The notes below the pieces were generated by a model. The model was not told where the DNA came from, did not search any database, and worked only from the letters and a program-made list of their open reading frames with translations. Both the position numbers and the translations under genes were made by a program. A stretch of 64,000 bases of DNA, from assembly GCF_021412585.1 (NCBI RefSeq), contig NZ_JAKCMI010000015.1:62001-126000 (forward strand), given 5' to 3'. Positions 1-9,206 of the stretch are shown piece by piece. The stretch comes from Halomonas alkalisoli. GTDB taxonomy: Bacteria > Pseudomonadota > Gammaproteobacteria > Pseudomonadales > Halomonadaceae. The first letter of the stretch is position 1. Every line of letters starts with the position of its first letter.

Positions 1-1238
1 GGCTCGAGCAATGTCTTGCGCAGCCATTCGAAATCAATGGTCCGGAAAGCCTTCCATTCGGTGCAGATGACCAGGGCATGGGCACCCTCGAGGGCCTCGT
101 CCCGCTTGTCGGCAAGCACGAGATCGTCGCGCTCCCCATAGAGTCGACGACACTCGTCCGTGGCCTCGGGGTCGTACGCCTGGACGCGGGCGCCAGCTTC
201 CCAGAGCGACTCCATCAGCGCCCGGCTTGGAGCCTCGCGCATATCGTCGGTGTTGGGTTTGAAGGCCAGGCCCCAGACCGCAATGGTCTTGCCGGCCAGT
301 TGGCCATCGAAGGCCTGGCAGAGCTTCTCGAACAGTTTGTTCTTCTGGCGACTATTGACCCGCTCCACGGCATTGACCATATCGGCTGGATAGCCCGCCG
401 CTTCGGCGATATGCGCCAATGCCTTGACATCCTTGGGAAAGCAGGAACCACCGTAGCCGCATCCGGGGTAGATGAAGCTGTAGCCGATGCGTGGGTCTGA
501 GCCGATGCCATGGCGCACCTCTTCAATATCGGCACCCAGGCGCTCGGCCAGATTGGCGACTTCGTTGATGAAGCTGATCTTGGTGGCGAGCATGGCGTTG
601 GCGGCATACTTGGTCAGCTCGGCACTGCGTACGCCCATGAAAAGCATCTTGTCGCGTTGACGGTTGTAGGGCCCGTAACACTCCTGCATGGCGCTCTTGA
701 CGCGCTCCGAGTCGGTACCCACCACGATGCGAGAACCACGGGAGAAGTCCTCGATCGCCGCCCCTTCCTTGAGAAACTCCGGGTTGGAGCAGACATCGAA
801 CTCCGTGGACAGCCCACGTTGTTCCAGGATTTTGGCAATGGCCTGCTCGACCTTGCTGGCAGTGCCGACGGGTACCGTCGACTTGTTGACGATGATCCTG
901 TGGCTCTCCATATGCTGGCCGATGGTTTCGGCCACCTTCAGAACATATTTCAGATCGGCGCTACCATCCTCATCGGAGGGCGTACCGACGGCAATGAACT
1001 GGAGCAACCCGAAAGCGACTCCCTCTGCCGCGTCGGTGGTGAAGCGCAGTCGGCCAGCGGCCATATTCTTGCCGATCAGGTTCTCCAGGCCAGGTTCGTA
1101 GATCGGTATCTCGCCTGCATTCAGGCGGGCAACCTTCTGCTCGTCCACATCGATGCAGATCACGTCATGACCCACATCGGCCAGACAAGCACCTGTCACG
1201 AGTCCCACGTAGCCGGAACCGAAGATAGAAATCTTCAT
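1..1238 (-). CDS. ugd: UDP-glucose 6-dehydrogenase (3' end cut by window edge)
   Basis: Oxidises UDP-glucose to UDP-glucuronate with two NAD+, feeding capsule and exopolysaccharide synthesis in the cytosol. The protein starts [20 protein letters not shown], a Rossmann GxGYVG fold. It carries the catalytic motif [10 protein letters not shown] with the nucleophilic Cys near residue 266, and the C-terminal motif [17 protein letters not shown]. About 412 residues are visible, so only the last few dozen lie outside the window. The ATG at 1238 is supported by its fit to the family N-terminus. It is transcribed leftward from a long, comparatively A+T-rich intergenic region with several small palindromes. 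Family assignment is firm; the choice of UDP-glucose over another UDP-sugar rests on overall similarity. Confidence 0.93.
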   Translation of the reverse strand, partial: MKISIFGSGYVGLVTGACLADVGHDVICIDVDEQKVARLNAGEIPIYEPGLENLIGKNMAAGRLRFTTDAAEGVAFGLLQFIAVGTPSDEDGSADLKYVLKVAETIGQHMESHRIIVNKSTVPVGTASKVEQAIAKILEQRGLSTEFDVCSNPEFLKEGAAIEDFSRGSRIVVGTDSERVKSAMQECYGPYNRQRDKMLFMGVRSAELTKYAANAMLATKISFINEVANLAERLGADIEEVRHGIGSDPRIGYSFIYPGCGYGGSCFPKDVKALAHIAEAAGYPADMVNAVERVNSRQKNKLFEKLCQAFDGQLAGKTIAVWGLAFKPNTDDMREAPSRALMESLWEAGARVQAYDPEATDECRRLYGERDDLVLADKRDEALEGAHALVICTEWKAFRTIDFEWLRKTLLE

Positions 1239-1605
1239 GATCGTCTTGCTCCTTGCTGATAGGCCCTTCCGTGAAATCAACGCCAACCATCGGAAATTCC
1301 CGATGACGACGCAGGGCCAGAAAGTTAGTTCGAGCTCAAGTAATATGCAGCAACCATGCCGGTTCCGAAAAATATTGTAGAAACAAAGGGTCTGGCGATT
1401 TCCAATCACCAAGGCGCATAGAGTGGACGTCTCGAGCGTCTCGATTAAGCGACGCTTATTTCCTGTCACAGGGGTAAGCTTGCAGATCAACGGTTTGGAG
1501 TGTCTCAAAATGGAGACGCTTTTAAGCGGTTTTGTACAATCAACTGATTCGTAGTGTTTAAATAAGTAATTATTTCCGGTGGTCCACGGTCTCAGGACGA
1601 AGCGC
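1239..1605. promoter_or_regulatory. Palindrome-rich intergenic region upstream of ugd
   Basis: No gene is seen here. The region is more A+T-rich than its surroundings and holds several small symmetric sequences: TAAGCGACGCTTA (1446-1458, 6-bp arms around one base), GTCTC-AAAATG-GAGAC (1502-1517), a direct repeat of GTCTCGA at 9-bp spacing (1429 and 1438), and AAATAA..TTATTT (1560-1575). It lies upstream of ugd and downstream of the RimK-like gene (both on the minus strand), so it should contain the ugd promoter. The palindromes are candidate operator sites; no specific regulator can be named. Confidence 0.4.
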
Positions 1606-3108
1606 TCACTCCCCCACCTGATGCCGGCGTGCTTCCATGCGTGTCAGGAAGACGCGCATGATGCGTTCATAGAGTGCCTTTCCCAGCACGGCATCCTCTA
1701 TGCCGGCATCGACATTGGGGTTGTCGTTGACCTCTATGACCACGACTCGCTCGCCGGCCTGCTTGATGTCCACACCATAGAAGCCGTTGCCGATCAGGCG
1801 GGTGGCCTTGAGGGCAGCCTGCAACACGGCGGGTGGGGCCTCCTCAGGGTCATGGGTGGTGAAGCCGCCGCTTTTCACTCGGCTGCCGGAGTGGTCATAG
1901 ATCTGCCAATGGCCACGCGCCATGTAGTAACAGCTGGCGAAGAGAACCTGGCCGTCGAGCACGCCGATGCGCCAGTCGTAGTCGGTAGGTAGCCACTCCT
2001 GGAGCAGCAGCAGCGCGGAAGTCTCGAACAGCTTGGCCGCCTCGCGTTCCAACTGGTCGGGGTCCGATACCTTCACCACGCCGCGGGAGAAGGCGCCATC
2101 GGGCACTTTCAGCACCAGGGGAAATGTCATCCCCTGAAGCGATTCGACCAGGCGACCCCGGTCCCCGCGCTTGAGCAGACGGCCTTCCGGTGCCGGCACT
2201 CCCCGGGCTCGCAGCAGGGCATGGAGATACACCTTGTTGGTGCAGCGCAGGATGTCCTGGGGCGTATCGATCACCACCAGGCCTTCGTGCTCCGCCAGCC
2301 GGGCCATACGGTAAGTGTGGTGATCAAGCGCCGTGGTTTCGCGGATGAAGAGGCCGTCGAATTCGGCCAGCCGGCCCATGTCGCGACGGGTGATGAGTGA
2401 CACGTCGACTCCCAGGCGGCGACCCGCGCGGATAAAGGCGCGAAGCGCGCCGCGGTTGCTGGGGGGGAGGGCTTCCTGGGGGTCGACGAGGATCGCCAGG
2501 TCGAAGCGGTAGCGCCGGCGGGCCTTGGGCGTGCGCCAGACCCTGAGCGAGTGTCGATTGAGGGCTGTGGCGAACAGGTCCTGTTCATCGACGGTCAGGT
2601 CGCGCAGGCGCAATGGCTTGAGCCGCGCCAGGCGCCAGAGATCGTGTCGGCGAACCAGGCGGGCTTCCAGCAGCGGGCAGGGCAAGCGTTCGAACAGGCG
2701 CCGTGCCAGCCGGGTGAGCCCCGGCTCGCGACATTCGCCGAACAGCAGGCGTAGCGTGACCTGGTCGCCGGGAAGCTGGCCCTCCCGCGACAGCTCACCA
2801 AGCAGCGGTGCCAGTGAGTCCAGCTGCAAGTCGGTCAGTGACTTGCGTGCCAGGGCGTTGAGCGTCTCCACGGTGGGCAGGACGCGCTGCCCCCGGGCCT
2901 GGGCGAGAAGCGAGACGTAGTAGCCGCTGCCCAGGTAGTCCAGGTCGCTGCACAGGTTGATGACATGGGTGGCCCGGTCCTGCTCGTCGCGGCTGGAACG
3001 ATGTCGTCGGTCCAGTGACAGGAAGTCGTCGGCACTGACCAGGTCCTCGGTGGGGTAATAGGGCCGCCAGTCATTCAGGCGGTCAACGACGATACGCAGC
3101 GGGCACAT
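1606..3108 (-). CDS. RimK-like ATP-grasp ligase family protein
   Basis: A 500-residue protein with an N-terminal RimK-associated domain (about residues 1-190) and a C-terminal ATP-grasp domain (about 230-490). Features of the ATP-grasp fold include [17 protein letters not shown] (ATP-binding lysine and loop), [20 protein letters not shown], and the metal-binding end [18 protein letters not shown]. Family members ligate amino acids to peptide or protein C-termini; this one's substrate is unknown. The ATG at 3108 ([11 protein letters not shown]) is chosen because AGGA lies six bases upstream; the in-frame ATG at 3138 has no ribosome-binding site. It is divergent from an acetyltransferase gene 166 bp away, a pairing that suggests linked modification chemistry (inference). 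Confidence 0.88.
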   Translation of the reverse strand: MCPLRIVVDRLNDWRPYYPTEDLVSADDFLSLDRRHRSSRDEQDRATHVINLCSDLDYLGSGYYVSLLAQARGQRVLPTVETLNALARKSLTDLQLDSLAPLLGELSREGQLPGDQVTLRLLFGECREPGLTRLARRLFERLPCPLLEARLVRRHDLWRLARLKPLRLRDLTVDEQDLFATALNRHSLRVWRTPKARRRYRFDLAILVDPQEALPPSNRGALRAFIRAGRRLGVDVSLITRRDMGRLAEFDGLFIRETTALDHHTYRMARLAEHEGLVVIDTPQDILRCTNKVYLHALLRARGVPAPEGRLLKRGDRGRLVESLQGMTFPLVLKVPDGAFSRGVVKVSDPDQLEREAAKLFETSALLLLQEWLPTDYDWRIGVLDGQVLFASCYYMARGHWQIYDHSGSRVKSGGFTTHDPEEAPPAVLQAALKATRLIGNGFYGVDIKQAGERVVVIEVNDNPNVDAGIEDAVLGKALYERIMRVFLTRMEARRHQVGE

Positions 3109-3274
3109 GGGGTTCCTGGCGAGATAGGAGAGCGGCATGGAAGGGTGTTCAGCATGCCCCTGCGTGTGGTTATGGACAAGATGCTGGCAGCCTGAAAAGA
3201 TTTCATGCAGCGTGGCACTGACAAGAGTGTGACGCGTAGCGACAATCCGTTGCTGCCATACTGGAATCCATGAC

Positions 3275-3733
3275 ATGACCGTTACATTGCGCGAGGCGCA
3301 GGCCAAGGATCTCGATGCCCTCGTGCGTCTCGAGCAGATCGCCTTCGAGGGCGACCGTTTCAGCCGTCGGCAACTCTGGCACCTGCTCAACCGTGCCAAT
3401 GCCCATATCCTGCTCGCCGAGAACGCCGAAGGCCGCCTCCTGGGCCATGGCATCCTGTTGTTTCGTCGAAGCAGCCAGCGTGTGCGTCTCTACTCCTTCT
3501 GCGTACACCCTGAAGCGCGCGGATTGGGAATCGGTCGTCAATTGCTCGGGGCCCTGGAGCAGGAGGCCCGGCGGCGTGGCGGTGAGCGGCTGGGTCTTGA
3601 GGTGCGGGCCGACAACCGGGCTGCGCTGGCGCTGTATCGCCGCATGGGCTTCAGCCTGCAGCGCTGGCTGGAAGACTACTATGAGGATGGGTGCGCCGGC
3701 TGGCAGATGGAAAAGTCGCTGACGAAGGCGTGA
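3275..3733 (+). CDS. GNAT family N-acetyltransferase (RimI-like)
   Basis: A 152-residue single-domain acetyltransferase. The acetyl-CoA loop is visible as VHPEARGLGIGRQLL (the R/Q-x-x-G-x-G/A signature) at about residues 76-90, followed by EVRADNRAALALYRRMGF, the typical alpha4/beta7 segment of RimI-type enzymes. It transfers an acetyl group to an amine, possibly a protein N-terminus; the acceptor is unknown. It is divergent from the RimK-like ligase, which in other proteobacteria often sits beside a GNAT protein. It ends about 70 bp before yajQ, on the same strand. Confidence 0.85.
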   Translation: MTVTLREAQAKDLDALVRLEQIAFEGDRFSRRQLWHLLNRANAHILLAENAEGRLLGHGILLFRRSSQRVRLYSFCVHPEARGLGIGRQLLGALEQEARRRGGERLGLEVRADNRAALALYRRMGFSLQRWLEDYYEDGCAGWQMEKSLTKA

Positions 3734-3804
3734 TAGGTGAATATATCCAGCGGCTGCTAGAATGCGCTTCCACCCTCCTTATAACCGGCCAGTGGAACTT
3801 GATC

Positions 3805-4290
3805 ATGCCATCCTTCGATATCGTTTCCGAATTCGACAAGCACGAAGCCAGCAATGCCGTTGACCAGGCCAATCGCGAGATCCAGGGCCGTTTCGACTTC
3901 AAGGGTGTGACGGCGAGCCTCGAGCTCAATGGTGACACCGTTCAGCTCGAGGCCGAGGTCGATTTCCAACTGACGCAGATGCTCGACGTGCTGCGCAACC
4001 GGCTCATCGCCCGGGGTATCGATGCCCGCTGCATGGACCCCCAGGACCCCGAGCTTTCCGGCGTCCGGGCCCGCCAGCAGATCGTCCTGAAGCAGGGTCT
4101 CGAGCAGAAGGAAGCCAAGGATATCGTCAAGCGCATCAAGGATAGCAAGCTCAAGGTCCAGGCCCAGATCCAGGGCGACAAGGTCCGCGTGACCGGCAAG
4201 AAGCGCGACGACCTGCAGCAGGTCATGGCCCTGTTGCGGGGCGAGGGCGGCCCCGACCTGGCGCTGCAGTTCGACAACTTCCGCGACTGA
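3805..4290 (+). CDS. yajQ: YajQ family nucleotide-binding protein
   Basis: A 161-residue protein, the normal length of the family. It begins MPSFDIVSEFDKHEASNAVD, the diagnostic YajQ N-terminus, and continues NREIQGRFDFKG. It consists of two ferredoxin-like halves that bind nucleotides. Some family members bind cyclic di-GMP and act as co-regulators in Xanthomonas and Pseudomonas; the role here is not shown by sequence. The ATG at 3805 matches the family start, whereas upstream in-frame starts would add residues unrelated to the family. It stands alone, after the GNAT gene and before the Hsp20 gene. Confidence 0.95.
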   Translation: MPSFDIVSEFDKHEASNAVDQANREIQGRFDFKGVTASLELNGDTVQLEAEVDFQLTQMLDVLRNRLIARGIDARCMDPQDPELSGVRARQQIVLKQGLEQKEAKDIVKRIKDSKLKVQAQIQGDKVRVTGKKRDDLQQVMALLRGEGGPDLALQFDNFRD

Positions 4291-4398
4291 GCGAGTGCCT
4301 TGGTGTCGTGCTGCCTTGCCGCATCACGGCGTTCGATGCTGGATCCTCAACCGTATTGCGGTGTGATCTGATACAGGTCAAGTCGAGGTGAAAGCGAT

Positions 4399-4426
4399 CT
4401 TGAAATCACGCCATCCGCCACCAATT
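4399..4426 (+). promoter_or_regulatory. Candidate sigma-32 heat-shock promoter of the Hsp20 gene
   Basis: CTTGAAA at 4399-4405 matches the sigma-32 -35 consensus. CACCAATT at 4419-4426, after a 13-bp spacer, matches CCCCATNT in part. The same -35 and the same 13-bp spacing occur in the stronger htpG promoter in this window, which supports the call. It lies 83 bp upstream of the Hsp20 start codon. Confidence 0.5.
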
Positions 4427-4508
4427 CTGCTTATGCCAAGGGGCAACCCGACGGCATTGGGTATTCCGATTTGTGTCACATATGAAGTGAGCAAACAGGA
4501 GGTGGCGT

Positions 4509-5042
4509 ATGAATCTGCAGAAGCTCTCTCCCTGGAACTGGTTCAAGAGCGAGAACGCCGATACCCCGGCTCCGCCAACCACGGTTGAGCCTCGGCGGGG
4601 TGAGCTCACGCCGTTGCTGGGCATGCATCAGGAGTTGGATCGCTGGATGGACAGCGTGATGCGCCAGTTCGGCATGCCGTCCCTGGAAAGCCGCCTTGGG
4701 GACATGCCGGGCCTGCTGCAGCCACGGCTCGATATCGCCGAGCGTGGCAGCGAATACGTGATCAGCGTCGAGGTGCCGGGGGTAGAGGAGAAGGACATCA
4801 CGCTCTCCCTGGACGACCATCGCCTGGTCATTGAAGGCGAGAAGCGCCATGAGAGCCGTACGGAAGAGGACCAGTTCCATCGTGTCGAGCGCTCCTATGG
4901 CCGCTTCCGGCGCGTACTGGACCTGCCGGCGGATGCCAGGGACGAGGAGATCCAGGCCTCCTTCGACAAGGGGGTGCTGACGGTGCGGGTGCCGCGCAGC
5001 GAACAAGCCAAGCCGGCCCGCCGTGAAATCCCCATCCAGTGA
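4509..5042 (+). CDS. Hsp20 / alpha-crystallin family small heat-shock protein
   Basis: A 177-residue ATP-independent holdase that keeps unfolding proteins soluble. The alpha-crystallin domain spans about residues 70-168. It starts RLDIAERGSEYVISVEVPGV, with the conserved VPGVEEKDI and the late A-x-x-x-G-V-L motif seen as ASFDKGVLTVRVPR. The N-terminal 65 residues are variable and proline-rich, as usual, and the C-terminal tail ends ARREIPIQ with an IPI-type I-x-I anchor used in oligomerisation. Start ATG at 4509 follows a clear AGGAGG. A candidate sigma-32 promoter lies upstream and an intrinsic terminator downstream, so it is probably monocistronic and heat-induced. Confidence 0.93.
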   Translation: MNLQKLSPWNWFKSENADTPAPPTTVEPRRGELTPLLGMHQELDRWMDSVMRQFGMPSLESRLGDMPGLLQPRLDIAERGSEYVISVEVPGVEEKDITLSLDDHRLVIEGEKRHESRTEEDQFHRVERSYGRFRRVLDLPADARDEEIQASFDKGVLTVRVPRSEQAKPARREIPIQ

Positions 5043-5090
5043 AAGCGGCTAATCAGCCGGTGGTTAATGCCGGTCGCTGATGACAGTATC

Positions 5091-5119
5091 GGGCTCGCCC
5101 AGTGGCGGGCTCTTTTTTT
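5091..5119 (+). terminator. Intrinsic terminator after Hsp20
   Basis: GGGCTCGCC pairs with GGCGGGCTC (two G-U wobbles) around the loop CAGT and is followed by seven T. It lies 48 bp after the Hsp20 stop codon. Confidence 0.8.
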
Positions 5120-5142
5120 CGCCATAGTTTTTTTCGCCATAG
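5113..5142 (+). repeat. 15-bp tandem duplication overlapping the terminator T-run
   Basis: TTTTTTTCGCCATAG occurs twice, head to tail, at 5113-5127 and 5128-5142. The first copy supplies the T-run of the Hsp20 terminator and the second adds another T7 just downstream. It looks like a slippage duplication. Confidence 0.9.
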
Positions 5143-5220
5143 GCAGAGGCGATTGGCCACAGCGGCAGTGATGGGCTTCAATGGTCAGCAACAGGATCGC
5201 CTCACTTCCGGAGGAAGCGC

Positions 5221-5625
5221 ATGCACTCGCTTCGCCGTGCCGCATACATTGCCCTGGCCTGGGTCAGCTTCTGCCTCGGTGTCATCGGTGTCTTCGTACC
5301 GCTGATGCCGACAACCTGCTTCATGCTGCTGGCGGTCTGGGCGGCTTCCCGCGGTTCGCCGCGTTTTGCGCTGTGGATTCGTGAGCATCCACGCTTCGGC
5401 CCGGCCGTGGTGGCCTGGGAGGGCGAGAGAGCCATTCCCCGCCACGCCAAATGGCTGGCCGGGGCCATGTTGAGCTTCTCGATCCTGGTATTGTTGCTCA
5501 CCCTCAGCGTGGTCTGGCTGAAAGCGATTCTGGTCACCGGGCTGGTCCTGTTGGGCCTGTGGATCGCCAGCCGCCCCGAGCCTCGGGGGCTTGCCGCTCC
5601 CCCCGCGCAACTTGTTCGCCGCTGA
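5221..5625 (+). CDS. YbaN-like inner membrane protein (DUF454)
   Basis: A 134-residue membrane protein of the YbaN/DUF454 family, function unknown. The first transmembrane segment (about residues 8-30) carries the family signature GVIGVFVPLMPTTCFMLLAV. A cytosolic-looking loop follows with the hallmark REHPRFGPAV, then two more hydrophobic segments (about 78-115). Start ATG at 5221 follows GGAGGAA at ideal spacing. It sits between the Hsp20 gene and pepN with 76 bp to pepN, so read-through into pepN is possible. Confidence 0.9.
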   Translation: MHSLRRAAYIALAWVSFCLGVIGVFVPLMPTTCFMLLAVWAASRGSPRFALWIREHPRFGPAVVAWEGERAIPRHAKWLAGAMLSFSILVLLLTLSVVWLKAILVTGLVLLGLWIASRPEPRGLAAPPAQLVRR

Positions 5626-5701
5626 ATCGACGGCTGCCTTTGAGGTTCGGGAGCCGGCCCCCGTACAATGGCCGTCGATTCCCGTCAGGAGCCTTTCCGC
5701 G

Positions 5702-8335
5702 ATGTCTGAACCCAAGCCGACCTATCTCAGCGACTATCGGCCGCCTGCCTACCGTGTCACCCACACCGAATTGACCTTCGATCTCAAGCCCGATGCCACC
5801 CGGGTCAAGGCTCGCCTGCACCTGGAGCGCCACCCGGAGCGAGAAGCCGGCGCCGCCCTCGAGCTCGATGGCGAGCAGCTCATGCTCAAGTCCATCGCCA
5901 TCGACGGCCAGCCACTGGAACAGGATGAGTATGCGCTCACGGCAACCGGTCTGATCGTACATCGGGTGCCGGAGCGCTTCCTGCTGGATACCGAGGTGGA
6001 AATCGCCCCGCAGGAGAATACGGCGCTCGAGGGGCTCTACCTCTCCAACGGCATGTACTGCACCCAGTGCGAGGCAGAGGGCTTCCGTCGCATCACCTAT
6101 TATCCCGACCGGCCCGATGTCATGGCGACCTTTGCCACCACGGTCATCGGCGACGCGACCCGTGAGCCGGTACTGCTTTCGAACGGCAATCCGGTGGAGC
6201 GTGGCGATCTGCCGGGTGGACGCCATTTCGTGACCTGGGAGGATCCACACCCCAAGCCCTGCTACCTGTTCGCCCTGGTTGCCGGGGATCTCCAGAAGGT
6301 GGAAGACCGCTTTACCACCATGAGCGGGCGCGAGGTGGCGCTGCAGATCTGGGTCGAGGAGGAGAACCTCGACAAGACCGATCATGCCATGGCGTCACTG
6401 AAGCGGGCCATGACGTGGGACGAGGAGACCTACGGGCGCGAGTACGACCTGGACCTGTTCATGATCGTGGCGGTCAACGACTTCAACATGGGCGCCATGG
6501 AGAACAAGGGGCTCAACATCTTCAACTCGGCGGCGGTGCTGACCCATCCGCATACCGCCACCGATGCCGCCTTCCAGCGGGTCGAGGGGATCGTGGCCCA
6601 CGAATACTTCCACAACTGGTCGGGTAACCGGGTGACCTGTCGCGACTGGTTCCAGCTCTCGCTCAAGGAGGGCTTCACCGTCTTCCGCGACCAGTGCTTC
6701 TCCGCCGATACCAACTCGGCCGCGGTCAAGCGCATCGAGGACGTCTCCTTCTTCCGCACCGCCCAGTTCGCCGAGGATGCCGGGCCCACGGCGCATCCGA
6801 TACGTCCCGACCACTATATCGAGATCACCAATTTCTACACCCTGACCATCTACGAGAAGGGGGCTGAGGTGGTGCGTATGCTGCGTAATCTGGTGGGCTG
6901 GGAAGCCTTCCGTCGCGGCAGCGATGACTACTTCGAGCGCTTCGACGGCCAGGCAGTGACCATCGAGGACTTCGTCGGCTGCATGGCCGAAGCCTCGGGT
7001 CTCGACCTTTCCCAGTTCATGCGCTGGTACTCCCAGGCCGGGACGCCGGAGATCGATGCCCATGGCGAGTACGACTATGCCAATGCCGAATACCACCTGA
7101 CCCTGCGTCAGCGTACCCCGGCCACCCCGGGGCAGCCCGACAAGCAGCCCTTGCATATACCGGTGCGGCTGGGGCTGGTGGGAACCAAGTCGGGACGGGA
7201 TCTGGGGCTGACGCTGGATGGCGAGAGCCTGGGCAGCGACGCGGTGATCCACCTGCGTGAGCCGGAGCAGTCCTTCGTCTTCACCGATGTCAGGGAAGCG
7301 CCGGTAGCTTCGCTGCTGCGTGGCTTCTCGGCGCCGGTCCAGGTCCGTTTCCACTACAGTCGCGAGGAGTTGGCCTTCCTGATGGCCAACGACTCGGATG
7401 GCTTCAACCGCTGGGATGCCGGGCAGCGACTGGCCATGCTGGCGCTGGACGACCTGATCGCCGCTCACCGCAACGGTGTCGAGAAGGTGATGGACTCACG
7501 GTTGGTCGAGGCCTTCCGTGCCCTGCTCGAGCGTGGAGGCGACGACAAGGCGGTGCTGGCCGAGATGCTGACCCTTCCCTCCGAAGCCTATATTGCCGAG
7601 CAGCAGCCGCTGGTGGATGTGGATGCCATCCACGCGGCTCGCACCTTCGTCGAGCAGTCCCTGGCCATCACCCTGCGTGACGCGTTCATCGACCTCTTCG
7701 AAGCCAACCGGTCGGAGGCTCCCTATGCGCCGGAGTCCGAGCAGATCGGCCAGCGTAGCCTCAAGAACGTGGCACTCTCCTACCTGATGGCAATAGAGGA
7801 CGAGCAGGGCATCGAATCGGCTCAGGCGCAGTTCCATGCCGACCACAACATGACCGACGTGCGCCACGCCCTGACCCTGCTCACCCACAGCAGCCGCAAC
7901 GATCTGGCCGACCCGGCGCTGAGGGCCTTCGGCGAGAAGTGGGCTCATGACGCCCTGGTCATGGACCAGTGGTTCAGCATCCAGGTCACACGCCCCCAGT
8001 CGGATGCGCTGGACCGGGTCAGGTACCTGATGGCCCATCCGGCCTTCTCGTTGAAGAATCCCAACAGGGTGCGGGCCCTGATCGGCACTTTCGCCAGCCA
8101 GAACCGGGTCAACTTCCATCGTATCGATGGAGAAGGCTACCGACTGCTGGCCGATGTGGTGATCGAGCTCAACCGCCTCAACCCCGAAATCGCCGCGCGG
8201 CTGATTGCGCCGCTGACCCGCTGGCAGCGCTTCGACGAGACCCGCCAGGAGTTGATGAAGGGTGAGCTCGAGCGTATTCGTGCCGAGGAGCTCTCGCCGA
8301 ATGTTTATGAGGTGATCGAAAAGGCCCTCGCTTGA
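5702..8335 (+). CDS. pepN: Aminopeptidase N
   Basis: An 877-residue M1-family zinc aminopeptidase, close to the E. coli PepN length of about 870, that removes N-terminal residues from peptides in the cytosol. The substrate-recognition motif GAMEN is at about residue 264. The zinc site HEYFHNW begins at about residue 300, with the third ligand Glu in LKEGFTV roughly 18 residues later. The rest contains the beta-sandwich and helical C-terminal domains usual in PepN. The ATG at 5702 (MSEPKPTYLSDYRPP) follows AGGAG and fits the family; an in-frame upstream start would overlap the DUF454 gene. Confidence 0.97.
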   Translation: MSEPKPTYLSDYRPPAYRVTHTELTFDLKPDATRVKARLHLERHPEREAGAALELDGEQLMLKSIAIDGQPLEQDEYALTATGLIVHRVPERFLLDTEVEIAPQENTALEGLYLSNGMYCTQCEAEGFRRITYYPDRPDVMATFATTVIGDATREPVLLSNGNPVERGDLPGGRHFVTWEDPHPKPCYLFALVAGDLQKVEDRFTTMSGREVALQIWVEEENLDKTDHAMASLKRAMTWDEETYGREYDLDLFMIVAVNDFNMGAMENKGLNIFNSAAVLTHPHTATDAAFQRVEGIVAHEYFHNWSGNRVTCRDWFQLSLKEGFTVFRDQCFSADTNSAAVKRIEDVSFFRTAQFAEDAGPTAHPIRPDHYIEITNFYTLTIYEKGAEVVRMLRNLVGWEAFRRGSDDYFERFDGQAVTIEDFVGCMAEASGLDLSQFMRWYSQAGTPEIDAHGEYDYANAEYHLTLRQRTPATPGQPDKQPLHIPVRLGLVGTKSGRDLGLTLDGESLGSDAVIHLREPEQSFVFTDVREAPVASLLRGFSAPVQVRFHYSREELAFLMANDSDGFNRWDAGQRLAMLALDDLIAAHRNGVEKVMDSRLVEAFRALLERGGDDKAVLAEMLTLPSEAYIAEQQPLVDVDAIHAARTFVEQSLAITLRDAFIDLFEANRSEAPYAPESEQIGQRSLKNVALSYLMAIEDEQGIESAQAQFHADHNMTDVRHALTLLTHSSRNDLADPALRAFGEKWAHDALVMDQWFSIQVTRPQSDALDRVRYLMAHPAFSLKNPNRVRALIGTFASQNRVNFHRIDGEGYRLLADVVIELNRLNPEIAARLIAPLTRWQRFDETRQELMKGELERIRAEELSPNVYEVIEKALA

Positions 8336-8349
8336 TGTGAGGGTTATTG

Positions 8350-8480
8350 GGCGAGAGCGATTTGCGTCGCGAGCGATGATAGGCTGGTCGCCGCCGGAGC
8401 GCAGCTCCCGGAATGTAGCCTGCTACATGAGGAGAGCGAGCACCGCCGGCGGCCAGGGTATCGAGCGCAGCAGCAAAGCC
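8350..8480. repeat. REP-like imperfect palindrome between pepN and the 8490 gene
   Basis: Non-coding stretch between the converging pepN and the small membrane-protein gene. It is an imperfect long palindrome: TGGTCGCCGCCGG at the left and CCGCCGGCGGCCA at the right, with the symmetric centre ATGTAGCCTGCTACAT. The layout, in a convergent 3'-3' gap, is typical of repetitive extragenic palindromes. Only one copy of this type is seen in the window, so repetitiveness in the genome is inferred. Confidence 0.5.
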
Positions 8481-8489
8481 TCCGTCCAA

Positions 8490-8777
8490 TCAATTGATCA
8501 GCCAGCTTAAAACCGTGACGCCGAGCAGCCCCCAGATCAGGGTCGCCACCAGGCGCCGGCGCAGCAGGGCGCGCAGGCCCAGATAGAGTAGCCAAAGGCC
8601 GAGAACCAAGATCAGCAGGCTCACCAGGGTAGTCGGGACGCCTAGCGAAGCGGAGAGGCCGTGGAAAAATCCACGGGCGGCGTCGCCGAGGTTCTGGAAG
8701 AAGTGAATCAGCAGATCCACCACGAAACGGATGATGTCGCCGAGTGTCGTGCCCAGCCAGGTAAAGAAATCTTGCAT
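8490..8777 (-). CDS. Small membrane protein of unknown function
   Basis: A 95-residue protein starting MQDFFTWLGTTLGDIIRF. It has an amphipathic N-terminal half (to about residue 45) and two hydrophobic segments (about 48-68 and 75-93) separated by the basic turn RALLRRR. The family is not recognised. It is the last gene of a minus-strand run after DUF1538, P-II and CBS, only 17 bp behind the CBS gene, so it is likely co-transcribed and may be part of the same system. Good frame and spacing support reality; function is open. Confidence 0.6.
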   Translation of the reverse strand: MQDFFTWLGTTLGDIIRFVVDLLIHFFQNLGDAARGFFHGLSASLGVPTTLVSLLILVLGLWLLYLGLRALLRRRLVATLIWGLLGVTVLSWLIN

Positions 8778-8794
8778 GCGTCGTTCCGGTAGCC

Positions 8795-9181
8795 TTACTC
8801 GATCATGTCGAGAACGGTCCCTACGATATCATCCATGGTGACCAGGCCCACCAACTTGTTGTCATCGAGTACCAGGATCCGCTTGACCACGCTGTCGGTC
8901 ATCAGGCTAGCGACATGTCGAACATCCAGCGACTCGCCGACGCCGATGGCCGGCTTGGCGCAGACGTCATAGACATTGATCAGGTCGATGTCGCCGTTCT
9001 CGGCGACGATGGTCTTGAGGATATTGGTGTAGGTGATCAGGCCCCAGGCATCGTGGGGGTCCTGCTGCTCGACGACCAGGCACTTGAGGTTGTGGCGCTT
9101 CATCAACCCCAGGGCGTCGCGAAGCGTGGCGAAGGGCGACACCGTCACCACGTCGCGCATCATGATGTCCTTGACCAGCAT
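8795..9181 (-). CDS. CBS-domain pair protein
   Basis: A 128-residue protein made almost entirely of two CBS motifs, which bind adenosyl ligands and regulate partner proteins. CBS1 begins VKDIMMRDVVTVSPFATLRD and CBS2 begins YDVCAKPAIGVGESLDV, ending LVGLVTMDDIVGTVLDMIE. The ATG at 9181 is preceded by GGAG; an in-frame upstream start would run into the P-II gene. It lies 25 bp downstream of the P-II-like gene and is presumably the third gene of the DUF1538 operon. It probably senses cellular energy state for the membrane protein (inference). Confidence 0.9.
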   Translation of the reverse strand: MLVKDIMMRDVVTVSPFATLRDALGLMKRHNLKCLVVEQQDPHDAWGLITYTNILKTIVAENGDIDLINVYDVCAKPAIGVGESLDVRHVASLMTDSVVKRILVLDDNKLVGLVTMDDIVGTVLDMIE

Positions 9182-9206
9182 CTTGTCACTCCGTCTGTTG
9201 TTGAAT

